A DNA stretch of 23,267 nt from Vitrella brassicaformis. Lineage: Eukaryota; Sar; Vitrellaceae. The notes below the pieces were generated by a model. The model saw only the letters and a program-made list of their open reading frames with translations. It was not told the DNA's origin and ran no database searches. The stretch spans positions 1-23,267 of the forward strand of contig CDMY01000310.1 in assembly GCA_001179505.1 (NCBI GenBank). Reading direction: 5' to 3'. Positions 11,901-22,064 of this stretch are shown here, piece by piece (position 1 is the first letter of the stretch; every line of letters begins with the position of its first letter). Made by a program: the position numbers and the translations under genes.

Positions 11901-14900
11901 CCTCACCGTCCAACTTTACTGCTGCTGTCGAACTTGCCCCCACGCAGGCAGCACCCGTCAACTGCACACAACCACATCACACCACATCACACAGCAGATT
12001 GCAATCAGTGGCTGCCGTTCGTGTCGTGTCAGTCAGCTCCCATACACACATTGTGGTGAGTCGCATCGCCAGCCCCGCCTTATGTGCGTCCGCTGCAGTA
12101 TGTGCCCATCTCGACACATCGGCTTGAAGCACTGTGTCACGATCGGCAGCCGGCTCTTGGCGCCCTCCTGCTGGCTCCACGCCAGCATCTGCTCGTCACG
12201 CTGACGCAGACTCCGCACCAACTCCCCATCAATGGCCAGACCCTCATCGGCATCACCACCACCAGCAGCAGCCGACGGCTGTTGCGCCACGGCCGCCTCA
12301 GCAGCGGCAGTGGCGGTCGCGACAGCAGCCTCGTCCGTCTGTGGCTGGTCGCCCGATGCGCCTTCGTCCTGGTCTTGGTCGCTGCTGTGTCCATTCTCTG
12401 ATTGGCTGCGGTCGCTGTCGTCGTCATACTCGCTGCCCGACTCACTCCTGTCGCTCGTGTCGCTGTCGCCCTCGTCATTCTCGGAGTTGCTGATGTTGCC
12501 AGCGTTGAAGGGATCGTCGTCCTGGGACGCTGCCAAATCGGCGCTGCGGGGGGAAGGTCTGATGATGGCTGGCTCACTAGTGCCGGCGCACGAGCGAAGG
12601 TCTTTGTGGGCGTCGGATGTGGTGAGGGCATCTTTGTCGGTGAGGATGCGGTCGACGAGCACAGAGGCGGGCAGGTGGGTGGGCCAGCTGCCGCCTGTGC
12701 TGCTGCTGGACGGCTTGCTCTCGACGCCCAAGAGGGTCTGGTGCACCTCCTCCCACGTGAGCATCTCGGCGGTTGTTGGAATCTCGTCACGGATGTCCTG
12801 GTGAATCCCCCACCGTGACAGCAGGTCCACCAGCCACTCCCTCTTGACGCACCGCGTGTTGCCTCCCGGCGCCGTCTCGTCGACCAGAGGAGGGGGCCGT
12901 CCGTTGTCGTCATTGGCCACCTCTGCCCCATCCCCCTGTCCCCCAGCGACCTCATTGGCCGGAATGTCGGCTCCCCGGCCCTCTCCCTCTCCCCCTACGC
13001 CCCCCGCCCTCCCTGCTTCTGTCTGGCTGTTGGCCGCCTGCTCACGCTGCTCGCCTTTGTCAGACACGACGTCCAGGAACGAGTCGGACGGCTCGCCTTT
13101 GTCTCGCCCCAACTTGGCGTAGGCGTACGACACCAGGTGCATGAGCTCACACGCCAGACGCCGCTTGGCCGACGAGACCGCCTTGTCGATGTCGCCATCG
13201 CAGGGCAGATGGCACTCCCTCCCACCAGCTGCGATGCTCTCCAGCAGCGGCAGCAGGAAGGTGTAACGCCCTCCATCAGCTGGCGACACCATCTGCTGGA
13301 GAGCGTCATGGAAGCTGGCGTATCGGTTGAGGGTGGCCAGTGCGCTGCACAGCAGCTGCTGGGACAGCATGTCGTGGTGCCCGTCGATGGGCTTGCCCGT
13401 CCAGTTCTTGGAGCGGGTGATGGCGGCAGCTTTCGCGTCTTCTGTGGTCCTCGACAGGGCCCCGCTGACGTCCAGCAGCGAGCTCTGCTGCCCCCATGTG
13501 CTGTGGACGGCCTCCCAGGACCACTCAACCACGCTGATCACTGTGGCGAGGAGTTCTTGCATAGAATGAGTGCTGTACCGCGACGAGAGGGCCTCAGGGA
13601 ATGATGTGTCGAGGAGGTCTGCCGGCGTGAAAGGGGTGGCGGTGGTGGAAGCTTGCAGGTTGGTGGTGGCGCCTGTGCCTGTCTCCCTCTGCAGCGCCAT
13701 GATGGAGTTGAAGAGCTGGCGGTCCCTGCTGTCGATGCTTCGAAGGCCGCACACCTGCTCAGCTCACACACACATAGCCAGTCAGTCCAGAGACGTCGCT
13801 GCATCCCTGCACTGCACACAGAGCCATGTGAGGTGATGTGAGCCGCACCTGGTTCCATGCAGTTTGTGAGTCGCAGCGGAGGGGGTCGAACCACTGGGTG
13901 CCGTCCTCCTTGCTGCTCGCCGCCGCTCCCACGGTCACATCTCGCCTCTCGCTCGACGCTGGAGGGCCGTGCAGGGCGTCGGCACACTCATCAGCGGCCG
14001 GTCCCAGACAGGCCAGTATTCCCAGCATCTGTGCCTTGTCTCTGCGGGCCTGCAGCGTGTTGATCATCCAGGCACTGCGACAACGGCCCAAGAATACACA
14101 CGGCTCCTCTTCAGCCAGCAGCATCGCAGCTCGGGTGAGTGTGACACCCATGCGCACATGTGAGGGGCTGGGGTGGCCAGCGCCGCCAACCTCCGTGACG
14201 GGCTGCAGGCCCACAGACACGAAGTCATTGCTGCTCAGCTTGGCCTTCCCGTTGGCCGCCGTGGCGTGCTCGCCACTCAATCGGCTCAGACGAAAGGCAT
14301 TCTGGAAGTCCGGCCAGGTGACGACGGCGAGGTGAAGGTCTGTGAAGCGTTCGGGGTCGACCTTGGCCATGATGCGGCCGCCAGCGTGGATGATGAGGCT
14401 GGCCGCCTCCCTCTCCACACAGATGTTGAGCACGGGCAGCTTGGTGCCAAAGCCCTCAATGCTGCTCGATGGCGGTGGGTCGGCGAACTTGAAGCCCTGT
14501 TCTCGCATCTTGGCGATGGAAGGTGCCCTCAGCTGGTGGTTGAAGTGCATCGCCCCCTGCACGCCCTCAAACCCCGTCTGTCTTGCCTCTTCGATCTCGG
14601 TCAACGTCATGGCCACTAGTGCGAAGGACACGGGGACAGAGACCGTCAGCAGCCACGAGGAGGCCTCCAGCGGCAATGCCACGTCAGAGACTAACAGCAC
14701 CGGCGATGTGGTGGCGCCAAAGGCGGCGTCGCGCGAGAAGATGCGGGTGGGGCAGGGCGGGCACAAAGGGAATCGCTCGTCGAACGCCTTCAGCACCTCA
14801 TCGGCACTCCGCTGTGCAAACTGGGCGGCCAAGGTCACAATGCTCTTGGTCAGCTTGCAAGCCAGGCCTGGGCTGTTGAGCTGAAGGGCCCCCAGGATGA

Positions 14901-17900
14901 TGTCGAGCACTTTGGGGCTCACTGCCAGCGGGGCGTCGACTTGCAGCATGGTGCAGAGCAGAGAGAGGAACGGACTGATTGGTTGCACAGCACTCTGCAC
15001 CACCCTCGACGGGTCCACTTCAGCCGCCAGCTGCAGCCTCCCCGTGTGTGGTGGTGATGGCACTTCGATACCGACTGCTTCTGCGTCAGCGTCGTCCCGA
15101 CCGGCCGCCCTGACCAACATGCGGAGCAGCGACTGCACCAGGGACGTATCCACAGCACCATCCCGAGCTCTCAATGCGGCGAAGGCCAGCCACAGGTTAG
15201 CTGTGGTGAGCTGCCGCTGCTGCTTGGTCTCGATGTGCGTCTGGATGGGCTGCAGACACGTGTCGTCGCTGCCGCACTCGGCTTTCTTGGCCACCATAAA
15301 CACCGTCACATCTGCCGGCGCGCTCGCATGTAGCTCCTTGGCCGTCAAGGCCTTGGTCCACACAGCAGCATATCCCCTTCTCTCGTGGGGGTTGTTCTCT
15401 GGCCCGTCTGCAAGCTTGGCGTCCACCACACACACCATGCGCGACGACAACGGAGAGATGGTCGGCGGTTTTGTCCTCAGGACGAGCCACCCGCTGCCGC
15501 CGACAGACGACGCTGCATCGACCGACCCAATGAGCTCCGCGGTGTGTCCGGTGGCCCGTGGCGCCCCCCCGTGCGATCTGCTGTGTCGGTACATGCCCCA
15601 GAGCTTGACGCCTCCCCGTGAGTCCAGCAGGTGCATCTGCTTCTCGATGACACCCTTGGGCGACTGGTGCTGCTGCTGCTTGTCGTCCTTCTTGGCCGCT
15701 GCGGAAGGTGTGTCGACTTCATAAGTGACGGCCAGCATAGTGAGGCCGAAGTGCAGCTGGACGCCGCGAGGGGGGCTGTCTTGGTGTTGCCGGATGGCGG
15801 TGGTGGCCCTGGTTTCTCGTTCCAGCCGGTCGACAATGCACGAGATGGTCTCATTGCGGCAGCTGGTGAGTGTGGCAGAGTCGCCCTTGAGAGCACGCAG
15901 CAGCTCCTGCAGCACGCGGATGACCATGGAGCCCCTTTGGATGGCCGCCAGTTCACCCCTGCCCCTCTCGTTGGCTGGGGTGATGGACCTGAACGGGACG
16001 CACACGACACGCATCCAGAAACAAACGTACCACAGCGAAACAAACAGGGCAGATCAGGTTAGCACAGGGATCGCTCACTCACTCACCGCTGGACGGCCGT
16101 CGAGGAGAAGACCATGTGCACGCAGAGGGACACCGCCCGGCAGATGCTCATGTAGACGTCGGACCGCAGCTTCTTGGCGAGCAGCTGGTACGTCATCGAA
16201 GAGCTACCCGGATCGCCGAGCAGTCCTTTCAGCCGCGACAAAGCACCGGGAAGGCACCTCGCCCCCCTCTCGAACCTCACCGCAGCACCACCGCCCCCCG
16301 TGTCGCCAGCCGTTGCCTTGTCATCCAGGCACAGCAACTCCGCGGTGCTCCCCGCCAGCCTCTCCATCGAGTCGAGCAGGAGGTTCTTGATCTCGCCCCT
16401 GTCGACCGATCCACCCGCGTCGGTGACGACGGAGATGAGTGCAGCAGCGGCGCGCCATGCGACGCCGGCCTTGAGCCAGTGAAGGTGCATCTCCTGGAGA
16501 GTCGCGTGCAGGTCATCGAGCGAGAAGGTGGAAAAGGCGAAGTCTGAGAGGCTGCCGAGGGTGCGGCGCGTCGTGGTGCTGAGTGCTGACAGCGAATCAG
16601 TGGAGATGCGGATGCGCTCGAGGCGGTCCTCCATTGCTTGCTGCAGCTCCTCCTTCTCTCGAGTCCTCAGCATCATGGCCATCTTCTCATGGCGGGCTCT
16701 CGGTGTGCCGTCAGGCTGTCTCACGCTGGGCGACCGTCCCACATCGCCGGCCGGTATGGCTCCACTGGAGTTGGCGCGCTTCGGCCCCTCCTCCACACTC
16801 TTGCTGCGGCCACGGTCACGCCTACACACAAAGGAAGAAACGGAAAGCCGTGTAAAGTCACTCACCTCTTGCCAATGAATTATATTTCTCTCTGTGTGAG
16901 TAGGTAGGTACTTGTGTGGTGGCGTCATGTCGTGTGGATGCCCTCCGCCTCCAGGTGCCTTCTTGCGTGCAATCGGGAGTGACGGCCGCGGCGGCTCTGC
17001 TGCCGGCTGGCAGGGCACGACAACGCCGATGAGAAACCGGCACTTGGCCACCAGCTCGGCTGCCACCGCTCCCTTGTCCCTTCGCGTGCTCTGCGCCTGC
17101 TTCCAGCACCACTCACGAACGTCCTTGCGCGCCCGCTGCCACACAGACACGACCGCCGGCGGCACCTTGGTCGCGTCGTCGAGCGACATGGCCTGCTTGA
17201 GGCAGGCCACGTCCTGCACCAGCATGATGCCCGCCACGCACCTCTCGGCCTCCTCGCAGTGGTCGAAGGTGCCGGGCAGGACGGCTTGCGAGTCGGGCTG
17301 CGAGAGCAGATGGGCGAGGAGCTTGGCAGCGGGGGATGAGGGTGTGTTGTCGATGAGATCCATGAGGAAGGGGTGCTCTGGGTAGGGGGGGGTCTGCTGC
17401 TGCTGCTGGTGGTGGTGCTGCCGGTGCTGGTGCTGGTCTGCGGGTGATGTGTCGTCTGGTCGTGGTGTGAGGGGGGCTGCCGACTCGAGGATGGGCCAGA
17501 GCTCGTGGCTCACAGGGTCTGGAGTGCTCATGTAGAGTGGACTGTGTCTGGGCGGCGAGGGTGAGGGTACGCTCTGGTCGCCTCCTCTGTGTGGTGCCAG
17601 CTCGTGCACCTCCCGCATGACCTGTGACGCCAGAGCACAGGCCGACTTGAGCTCGTGCTGGTTCTGGTCGAGGACGGCCGACATGCCCAGCCGGTACTCT
17701 GTCCGCCTCCCCATCGCCAGCAGCGTCCTGACGATCATGTCGCGAGTGGAGGAGGGGAGAGTGGCGGGTCGGATGGTCGACTCGACGGATGAGAGGGCGA
17801 TCTCCATGTAAGAGAGGGGCAGCTGGCAGCGGGGCGACACCAGGACGGTCGTGGCGTCCTTAACGTAGGTGACGGTCATCTTGATGCCCCAGTCCTCGGC

Positions 17901-20900
17901 GGAAGAGAAGTCGCATCCGTATGAGGCGTCGATGGAGACGACGTGTGGGAACAGGAGTCGGTGCGGGAATGACCTGCCGTAGTAGCGCTTGGTGCACATC
18001 ATGCGGCCCTTGTACCGACGGTGGAAGCGGAACGACAGCTCTATCTCCGCTGACGTGTCGTCCGTGTTGGACCGACGGTCGAACTCGATCGTCACTCCCA
18101 CACCCGGCAGACCCGATGGCGCCGTCAGGATGCGCTCATTCCACGGTGCCGACGCCCGGATGGGATGCGGCGTCTCGACAGTCACCACCACACGCTGCTT
18201 CCGAAAGCCCTGCTGGAACTTCTCGACGTAACACACCTCATCCCCGCTGTTGTTCTTGTCTTGGCACGCCCTCATGGCCAGCCGCACTGTCGTCGGCAGC
18301 GTCGACAGCAGCAGCCGATCAACCACAGGAGACGCCTGACGACTCTTGAGCAGCAAATACGCCTCGGTCATGAAAGTCAGACAGACGTCGTCGAGCGGCA
18401 CCGCCGTCGCCTCGGCTGCCCCAAGGCACCTGCCGATGGTCGACAGGTAGTCCGCCAAGCTCTCACCGCTCGCCGCCACCCCCTTGGCCAGATTCCGGCC
18501 CGCCACGGCAATCACTCGGCGGACGATGCGGCAGGCCAGTGTGTGGATGCGGCGGCCTGGGGTAGTGGAGCAGAGGTGCACCAGCTCCTCACAGAGCACC
18601 CGAACGTCGTCTCGCCCAGTGAAGAAGAGGAAGCCGACCAGGAACGAGACGTCCGCCAGCCGCTCCAGTATCTGCAGACCTCTCGACACCACGCCCCTCG
18701 TCGCGTAAGAGGGTGTTTCCTTCTGCGACACGGCCGACCGGAGCAGGCGGACCTGGCTGATGAGCTCCATGAGCTGCCCGTTGCTTGTGTCAGGGCACGA
18801 CAGCATCCACGCCATCATGGCGTCGCGGTGGGCCTCCGTCAGCACCAGATCATACCCCTCCTGCACCGTCCCCTGCTGCTGCTGCTGCTGCTGGGCGGAG
18901 AGGACGGCGGCGCACTTGTCGACCGCCGACCGAACGGCCGTGTCTGCCTGCCACTCGTAGCTGGCCTTCTTGGTCGCCGCACGGACACACGCCGTCCACA
19001 GCCGCAGCACACACAGCAGTGCCACATCGGCCTCCTTGCTCTCACCGCTGCCGTCTTGTGCTCGCTCCGCCACTGTGAGCAGCAGCTGGGACAGCTGAGG
19101 CAGGACGGCGCTCGATGACCTGAGGGGCCACGTGTCGACGGCGGAAGGGATGGAGCGGCTCGTGATGCGGTGCAGACACGACAGGATCTGAGAGACCACA
19201 CACATTGTCATGTCAGACGACGACAGGAAAGGACGATTCTATCGACAAGACTCACTTACCGTGAGGGCAGCTGCCCGTCCGCTGAAGTACCTGGATCGCT
19301 CGGGGGCAGACCAGCTGGGCATGAGCATCCCGGCCGCCTCGTCCCCGAGCAGTTGCAGCAGTGCCGCAATCTCGCTATCAGCCAGCGCCTGTACACACAC
19401 ACACATGCACACCACAGCACACGCAGAGAGAGAGGGCGATAGATAGATAGAGCTAGTGAATCTATCGCTGTGTTGGTGAGCTCAGCTGACCGGTACGGCT
19501 GGAAGTGTGGCGGACTGAGTCTCTTTCTCAATCACCACTGCGAAACGATAGCGGCTGTGGACGCACCGGGGCAAAGAAAAGGACACCACCTGAGAGGGGG
19601 AAACAGGTGACAGACACAGCACAGCAGGTCCGGGGGGATGAAAACACATCTATCTGGTTTGTTGTGCTCGCTGTGCTGTTTGCCTGACTGACCTCTTCCC
19701 CGTCGAGAAAGACCACACACGTCTTGGCTGCAACGTTGAGCAAAAGCGTGAAGACCCACTGGTGACAAAACGACGACCCCCCACCATGCCCAGCAGCTCC
19801 CTCGATGGTGCACGGCAGCTCGCCACCAGGCAGGTGCCCCAGGTCCCCCACCTGCTGCTCTCTGCTGGCCGCCTGCTGCGCCTGTGCAGCTGCCGCGGCC
19901 TCCTCTTGCGGATGCACAAACACACTCAGGTCATCACTGCCACTGCTGCGGCCAGCCTTCGCCCATCCCTCCCACTTGCGGCCGCGGCGGTCGACGGCAA
20001 AACGGTTGAGAGAGTTGAACAGCGTCGCTGGAGCGTCCTTCGTGGTGGTGGTCTCCTTCTCGTCCTCCTGCTGCTGTTGTGAGACCTCGTGTATCAGACC
20101 AATCTCGAAGTTGGCCAGGTCTGGCTGAAGCAGGAAGTCCTGCTTGCTGGCCGTCTGCTGCATGATCACCTGGAAGACGTGTACGCCGCTGGCGAAGGCC
20201 CTGTCCGTCGTGACAAGCGACGGCCCGCTGATGGCCGCCGACGGCTCTGTGGCCTCTTTCTTGTCCGCGGTAGGGGCCGGCTCGGGAGGAGTGATGTTCA
20301 TGTTGGCGATGTCCCGCTCCCTGGCCGCCAAAATGGTCCTCTTCTCGGCCCGCAGCTCCCCTATGCTCTCCATCACACGAGGGCCGTCGGACGGCGCATC
20401 CCCTGCCGCCGACAGCATGATGGCCTGCACGTCTTCTGAGAGGCCGGGGGCGTGGAGCCACTGGGCGTCGGGCAGCTCGTAGAAGCACTTGCGCTGACCG
20501 ACGGGGACGTCGGTGGAGAGGAAGGTGTCGAGGTCGATCGATGACGAGGGGTGCGATGGGTCTCCAGCCTTTTGTGATGCCGGCGGGGTGAGCCGGGCGG
20601 TGCGGCCGTCTCGTGAGAAGGCCGGCTGCCACCGGTGGTCGACAAACATCGCCAGGAGCTCCTGCGCGAACCGACAGACACACACACATCCGTGTGTTGT
20701 GTCCATGTTATAGGCCGTCTGTTCTCAGTTACCACTTCCTTCATGGCATCGTATTCCGTGTCCTGTGCTGGAATACCCTCAGCGTTTTCGCTCTCTTGGC
20801 TTTCCCCCTCACCCAGGCACAGAGATGCAACGTGCAGCAACATCCTCACCTGCACACACAGACACAGGCACACACAGGTGCAGCCACAGACGCAGACAGA

Positions 20901-21797
20901 CACCTGCCTGGCCTGGCATGATCTTCCTTCCCTGGTGCGTGTGCGTACCGAGGCCACGCGCAGCGCAAAGCAGATGGCCGCCTGCACCCCATAGGCAAAC
21001 AGCCGCCGCCTCTCCACCTCACACTCGCCCTCACCCTCACCATCTCCGGCCGTCCCCTTCTGACAGACGCTCGCCAGGCAGCTCTCGAGCACCCTCTCCA
21101 CCACACCGACGGCCGCATCGCTGTTCGGCACCTCCAGCGGCGCATATCGGCTGAAGGCGTCCAATGCACCCGCAAATACGGAGTAGGCGGCCTGCCGGCT
21201 CAGTGGCGACGACAGCCGATCCCTCAGCCACGACGACAGGACAGCTGACGCCGCCGGCGATGATGGACCACCGGCAGGTGCGGGCACAAGCACCCTCTGC
21301 ACGCTCTGCAGCAGGTCTGTCACCACTCGCTGCTCATCGGTGGCCCCCGCCGCAGACGGTTTGGCGGCTGTTGCCCTCGTGATGGAAGATCCCCACATGC
21401 GCTGCCTCTTCCTGGCGCCGCCATCAGGTCGCCGCAGCATGCGGCTGCTGAGGGTCTTGGATGCCTCGCGGAAGAGCCGCTCGCCCACGGCCTCCTGCGT
21501 CCTCAGTATGGTCGGGAGCGCCCCGTACCACACAGGCAAGGCCGGCTGACCACCTGACGCATCGCCAGCTGCAGGGGGGTTGGTCGAGATGAATGAGTGC
21601 GGCTTGCCGGGCTTGCTCTTGTCGACTCTTGGTTCGGCCGGCAGGAGGGCTGTCAGGTGCTGGTCCTCCTGGGTGACGAGGGCACTCTCTTGATCGAGGC
21701 AGCTGTCGAGGGCGGCCGCATCGCTGGCGGGGGATGAATGGATAAGGCGAGAAACGTACTTGTCGTAGAGAAGGGTGAGCGGCTTGTTGGGCTCCAT
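1102..21797 (-). CDS. Giant HERC2-type HECT E3 ubiquitin ligase (29 exons, ~6,018 aa)
   Basis: It should transfer ubiquitin from an E2 through a thioester on Cys5974 to substrates. Exons, 5' to 3' on the minus strand: 20949-21797, 20733-20849, 19693-20661, 19491-19589, 19260-19388, 16912-19187, 16087-16821, 13849-15988, 12050-13754, 11907-11961, 11764-11833, 11528-11659, 10406-11426, 9771-10336, 9583-9679, 7870-9475, 6587-7774, 6318-6502, 5998-6211, 4163-5886, 3701-4052, 3569-3599, 3304-3457, 3136-3233, 2883-3027, 1846-2798, 1704-1759, 1439-1603, 1102-1327. The sum is 18,057 nt, exactly 6,019 codons including the stop. All introns are GT-AG, 69-111 bp. Acceptors are CAG except TAG before exons 7 and 17 and GAG before exon 16. 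Domains: SPRY-like ~470-675, CUB-like ~1058-1160, short coiled coil ~1520-1553, acidic ~2843-2910, ZZ-like finger 2980-3039, possible beta-sandwich ~3333-3413, acidic ~5024-5107, basic clusters ~5147 and ~5269, HECT ~5530-6018. The rest is mostly helical or low-complexity and unassigned. The stop is TGA followed at once by TAA. The start is the least certain part. Confidence 0.85.
2110..2292 (-). other. Low-complexity insertion in the HECT N-lobe
   Basis: About 57 residues (~5722-5778) separate the helix ending ERVKIAAS from the strand starting LSFTVV. The insert is rich in Ser, Asn, Pro and Thr (for example SSPPPLSGDTDMSEAP and PNPPPWEG). Other HECT domains usually have a short linker here. 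It falls inside one exon, so it is encoded and not an unspliced intron. Confidence 0.7.
3047..4109. repeat. Cluster of CA and CAGA microsatellites in four introns
   Basis: CA and CAGA runs lie at 3047-3074, 3475-3491, 3622-3640 and 4076-4109. Each is inside an intron of the minus-strand gene, so on the transcript they read as TG and TCTG tracts. Confidence 0.85.
3569..3599 (-). other. 31-bp micro-exon of the giant gene (exon 22)
   Basis: Exon 22 supplies one base to complete a Trp codon and then ten codons (RTKTALLSAE). It is flanked by a CAG acceptor at 3600-3602 and a GTCAGA donor ending at 3568. Its phases fit both neighbours, exon 21 (phase 2) and exon 23 (phase 0). Confidence 0.75.
4700..4980 (-). 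other. Acidic Ser-rich segment with nearby basic clusters
   Basis: Residues about 5024-5107 are dominated by Asp, Glu and Ser (for example SEDDSSDEDEDDEDGDGE and GSEEEEDDDDETEE). They resemble casein kinase 2-type acidic regions or a histone- or ribosome-binding acidic patch. Two basic clusters, HNKRRRASSTKGK (~4560-4600) and GSKRRRLVE (~4215-4240), follow in the same exon and could act as nuclear localisation signals. Function is inferred from composition only. Confidence 0.65.
5964..5992. repeat. GT microsatellite in an intron
   Basis: A GT run broken once by a TCTT sits inside the intron between exons 19 and 20 of the giant gene (5887-5997), just downstream of its donor. On the transcript it reads as an AC run. 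Confidence 0.8.
8524..8938 (-). repeat. Two CAG-type poly-Gln runs in exon 16
   Basis: Exon 16 encodes a Gln run followed by EDG at about 8918-8938 and a second Gln run after TAT/A-rich sequence at about 8530-8552. Both are made of CTG on the plus strand (CAG on the transcript). They lie in a long disordered, Pro- and Gln-rich part of the protein. Confidence 0.8.
10465..10705 (-). other. Possible beta-sandwich domain (residues ~3333-3413)
   Basis: This part of exon 13 alternates hydrophobic strands with turns: VWGMGLSVTVTGS, then CRVYRGGGMGCWHNM, then PLVIVGNDLNVELALSK and AWEMSIDF. The pattern (a strand, a Trp, a 'voltage' of VIVGNDL, and a final AWxxxIDF) is reminiscent of CUB-like or SPRY-like beta-sandwich modules of large E3 ligases. 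I cannot assign the family firmly. Confidence 0.35.
11727..11761. repeat. TCTG/TG microsatellite in an intron
   Basis: A TCTG run followed by a TG run fills the donor-side part of the intron between exons 11 and 12 (11660-11763) of the minus-strand gene. Confidence 0.85.
11791..12131 (-). other. ZZ-like zinc finger split over three exons (residues 2980-3039)
   Basis: Exons 9, 10 and 11 together encode Cys2980, Cys2985, His2989, His2995, Cys3002, then Cys3010-Cys3011, and finally the clear pair RYRCEACDFDLCDKC (Cys3028, 3031, 3036, 3039). The YxCxxCxFDLCxxC core is typical of ZZ and related cross-brace fingers, which bind peptide N-termini or histone tails in other proteins. HERC2 also carries a ZZ finger. 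The joins are at 12049/11961 (phase 1) and 11906/11833 (phase 2). They rely on my splice choices, but they keep the frame and bring the finger halves together. Confidence 0.75.
12340..12545 (-). other. Acidic Asp/Ser-rich segment before the zinc finger
   Basis: Residues about 2843-2910 read as an Asp-Ser-Glu-rich stretch (SENDEGDSDTSDRSESGS and EYDDDSDRSQSENG). It is followed by a short Ala/Gln-rich linker and then the ZZ-like finger. Likely disordered and a candidate phosphorylation region. Confidence 0.65.
16600..16700 (-). other. Short predicted coiled coil
   Basis: Residues about 1520-1553 in exon 7 (ARHEKMAMMLRTREKEELQQ then AMEDRLERIRIS) have a charged heptad-like pattern. No family is assigned. 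Confidence 0.4.
16822..16911 (-). other. 90-bp intron that is open in frame (intron 6)
   Basis: The donor is AA|GTACCT at 16911 and the acceptor TGTGTAG at 16822-16828. The intron is a multiple of three and has no stop, so it could be read through. I chose splicing because of an AT-rich patch (aatataattcatt on the transcript) unlike the flanking coding sequence and because its length matches the other introns. An alternative GTGAGT donor inside it gives a frame with an immediate stop. Confidence 0.6.
17397..17440 (-). repeat. His/Gln-rich low-complexity run
   Basis: Exon 6 encodes QHQHRQHHHQQQQQTPP, built from CAG and CAC codons. Confidence 0.8.
17873..18181 (-). other. CUB-like domain (residues ~1058-1160)
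   Basis: The segment opens with VETPHPIRASAPWNERI and APSGLPGVGVTIEFDRRSNT and closes with FPHVVSIDASY and EDWGIKMTVTYV. The order 'VExxHP ... G..G..I.FD.R..T ... WG.K.TVT' is the pattern seen in CUB-like beta-sandwich modules of ZZEF1 and other large E3-type proteins. Such domains are thought to bind partners or ligands. The assignment is by motif only. Confidence 0.6.
18874..18895 (-). repeat. Poly-Gln run (7 Gln)
   Basis: A run of CTG on the plus strand encodes seven Gln in exon 6, between LSA and GTVQEG. Confidence 0.85.
19491..20220 (-). other. SPRY-like (B30.2-type) domain over exons 3-4 (residues ~470-675)
   Basis: The motif order fits SPRY: DRAFASGVHVFQVIMQQ (like 'F.SG.HYWEV'), then NFEIGLIHEVS, NRFAVDRRGRKWEG, and after a long Ala/Gln-rich loop VFTLLLNVAAKTCVVFLDGEE joined across the intron to VVSFSLP and RYRFAVVIEK. 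The last part matches the typical '.V.LD...TL.FF.NG.....F..LP....YPAV' block. SPRY domains bind protein partners; HERC1 also has one. The join at 19692/19589 is supported because it completes this block. Confidence 0.65.
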
Positions 21798-22021
21798 CTC
21801 ATCTGTGACGCTCACAGATGGCAAGATGTCATGCCGTCGGCTGCATGATTCAAGGAAGGGCCAAACCAAGCCACAACTGACGAGATTTCTCGCTCCTTCC
21901 TGCTGGTCCTCACAACCAAGTACACACCTCGAGAAACAGACGTCCTGTTTGTCGAAAAGCGCTCGGATCGCCGCGTGCGAGCTTAGAGGGAAGGAAAAAC
22001 AGCACCTTGAGGTCGTTCTTG
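21798..22021. promoter_or_regulatory. Head-to-head spacer, probable bidirectional promoter
   Basis: Only 224 bp separate the likely starts of the minus-strand ligase gene and the plus-strand EF-P-like gene. No TATA box was seen. The spacing suggests shared upstream control, but no specific element could be identified, and part of it may be coding (see the candidate upstream exon). Confidence 0.45.
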
Positions 22022-22064
22022 ATGTGGGGCTGCCGGGCTCTCCCTCGCCGTCTTGGCGTGACAT
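21798..22064 (-). other. Possible upstream 5' exon of the giant gene
   Basis: The frame of exon 1 stays open upstream of the ATG at 21797. A candidate intron at 21841-21927 (87 bp, donor GTGTGT, acceptor TTGAATCATGCAG) fits the size and style of the other introns. It would join 21798-21840 to an exon at 21928-22064 beginning with ATG (MSRQDGEGEPG), adding 60 residues. This exon would overlap the first EF-P-like exon by 43 bp on the opposite strand if that gene starts at 22022. I keep 21797 as the working start. Confidence 0.35.

Noticed and set aside
14897-15724. 275-codon plus-strand open frame
   Set aside because: Antisense of exon 8; low-complexity Ser/Ala/Cys-rich translation with no motif.
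18165-19118. 317-codon plus-strand open frame
   Set aside because: It lies opposite exon 6, which has clear CUB-like motifs and frame-consistent splicing. Long antisense frames are expected in GC-rich coding DNA.
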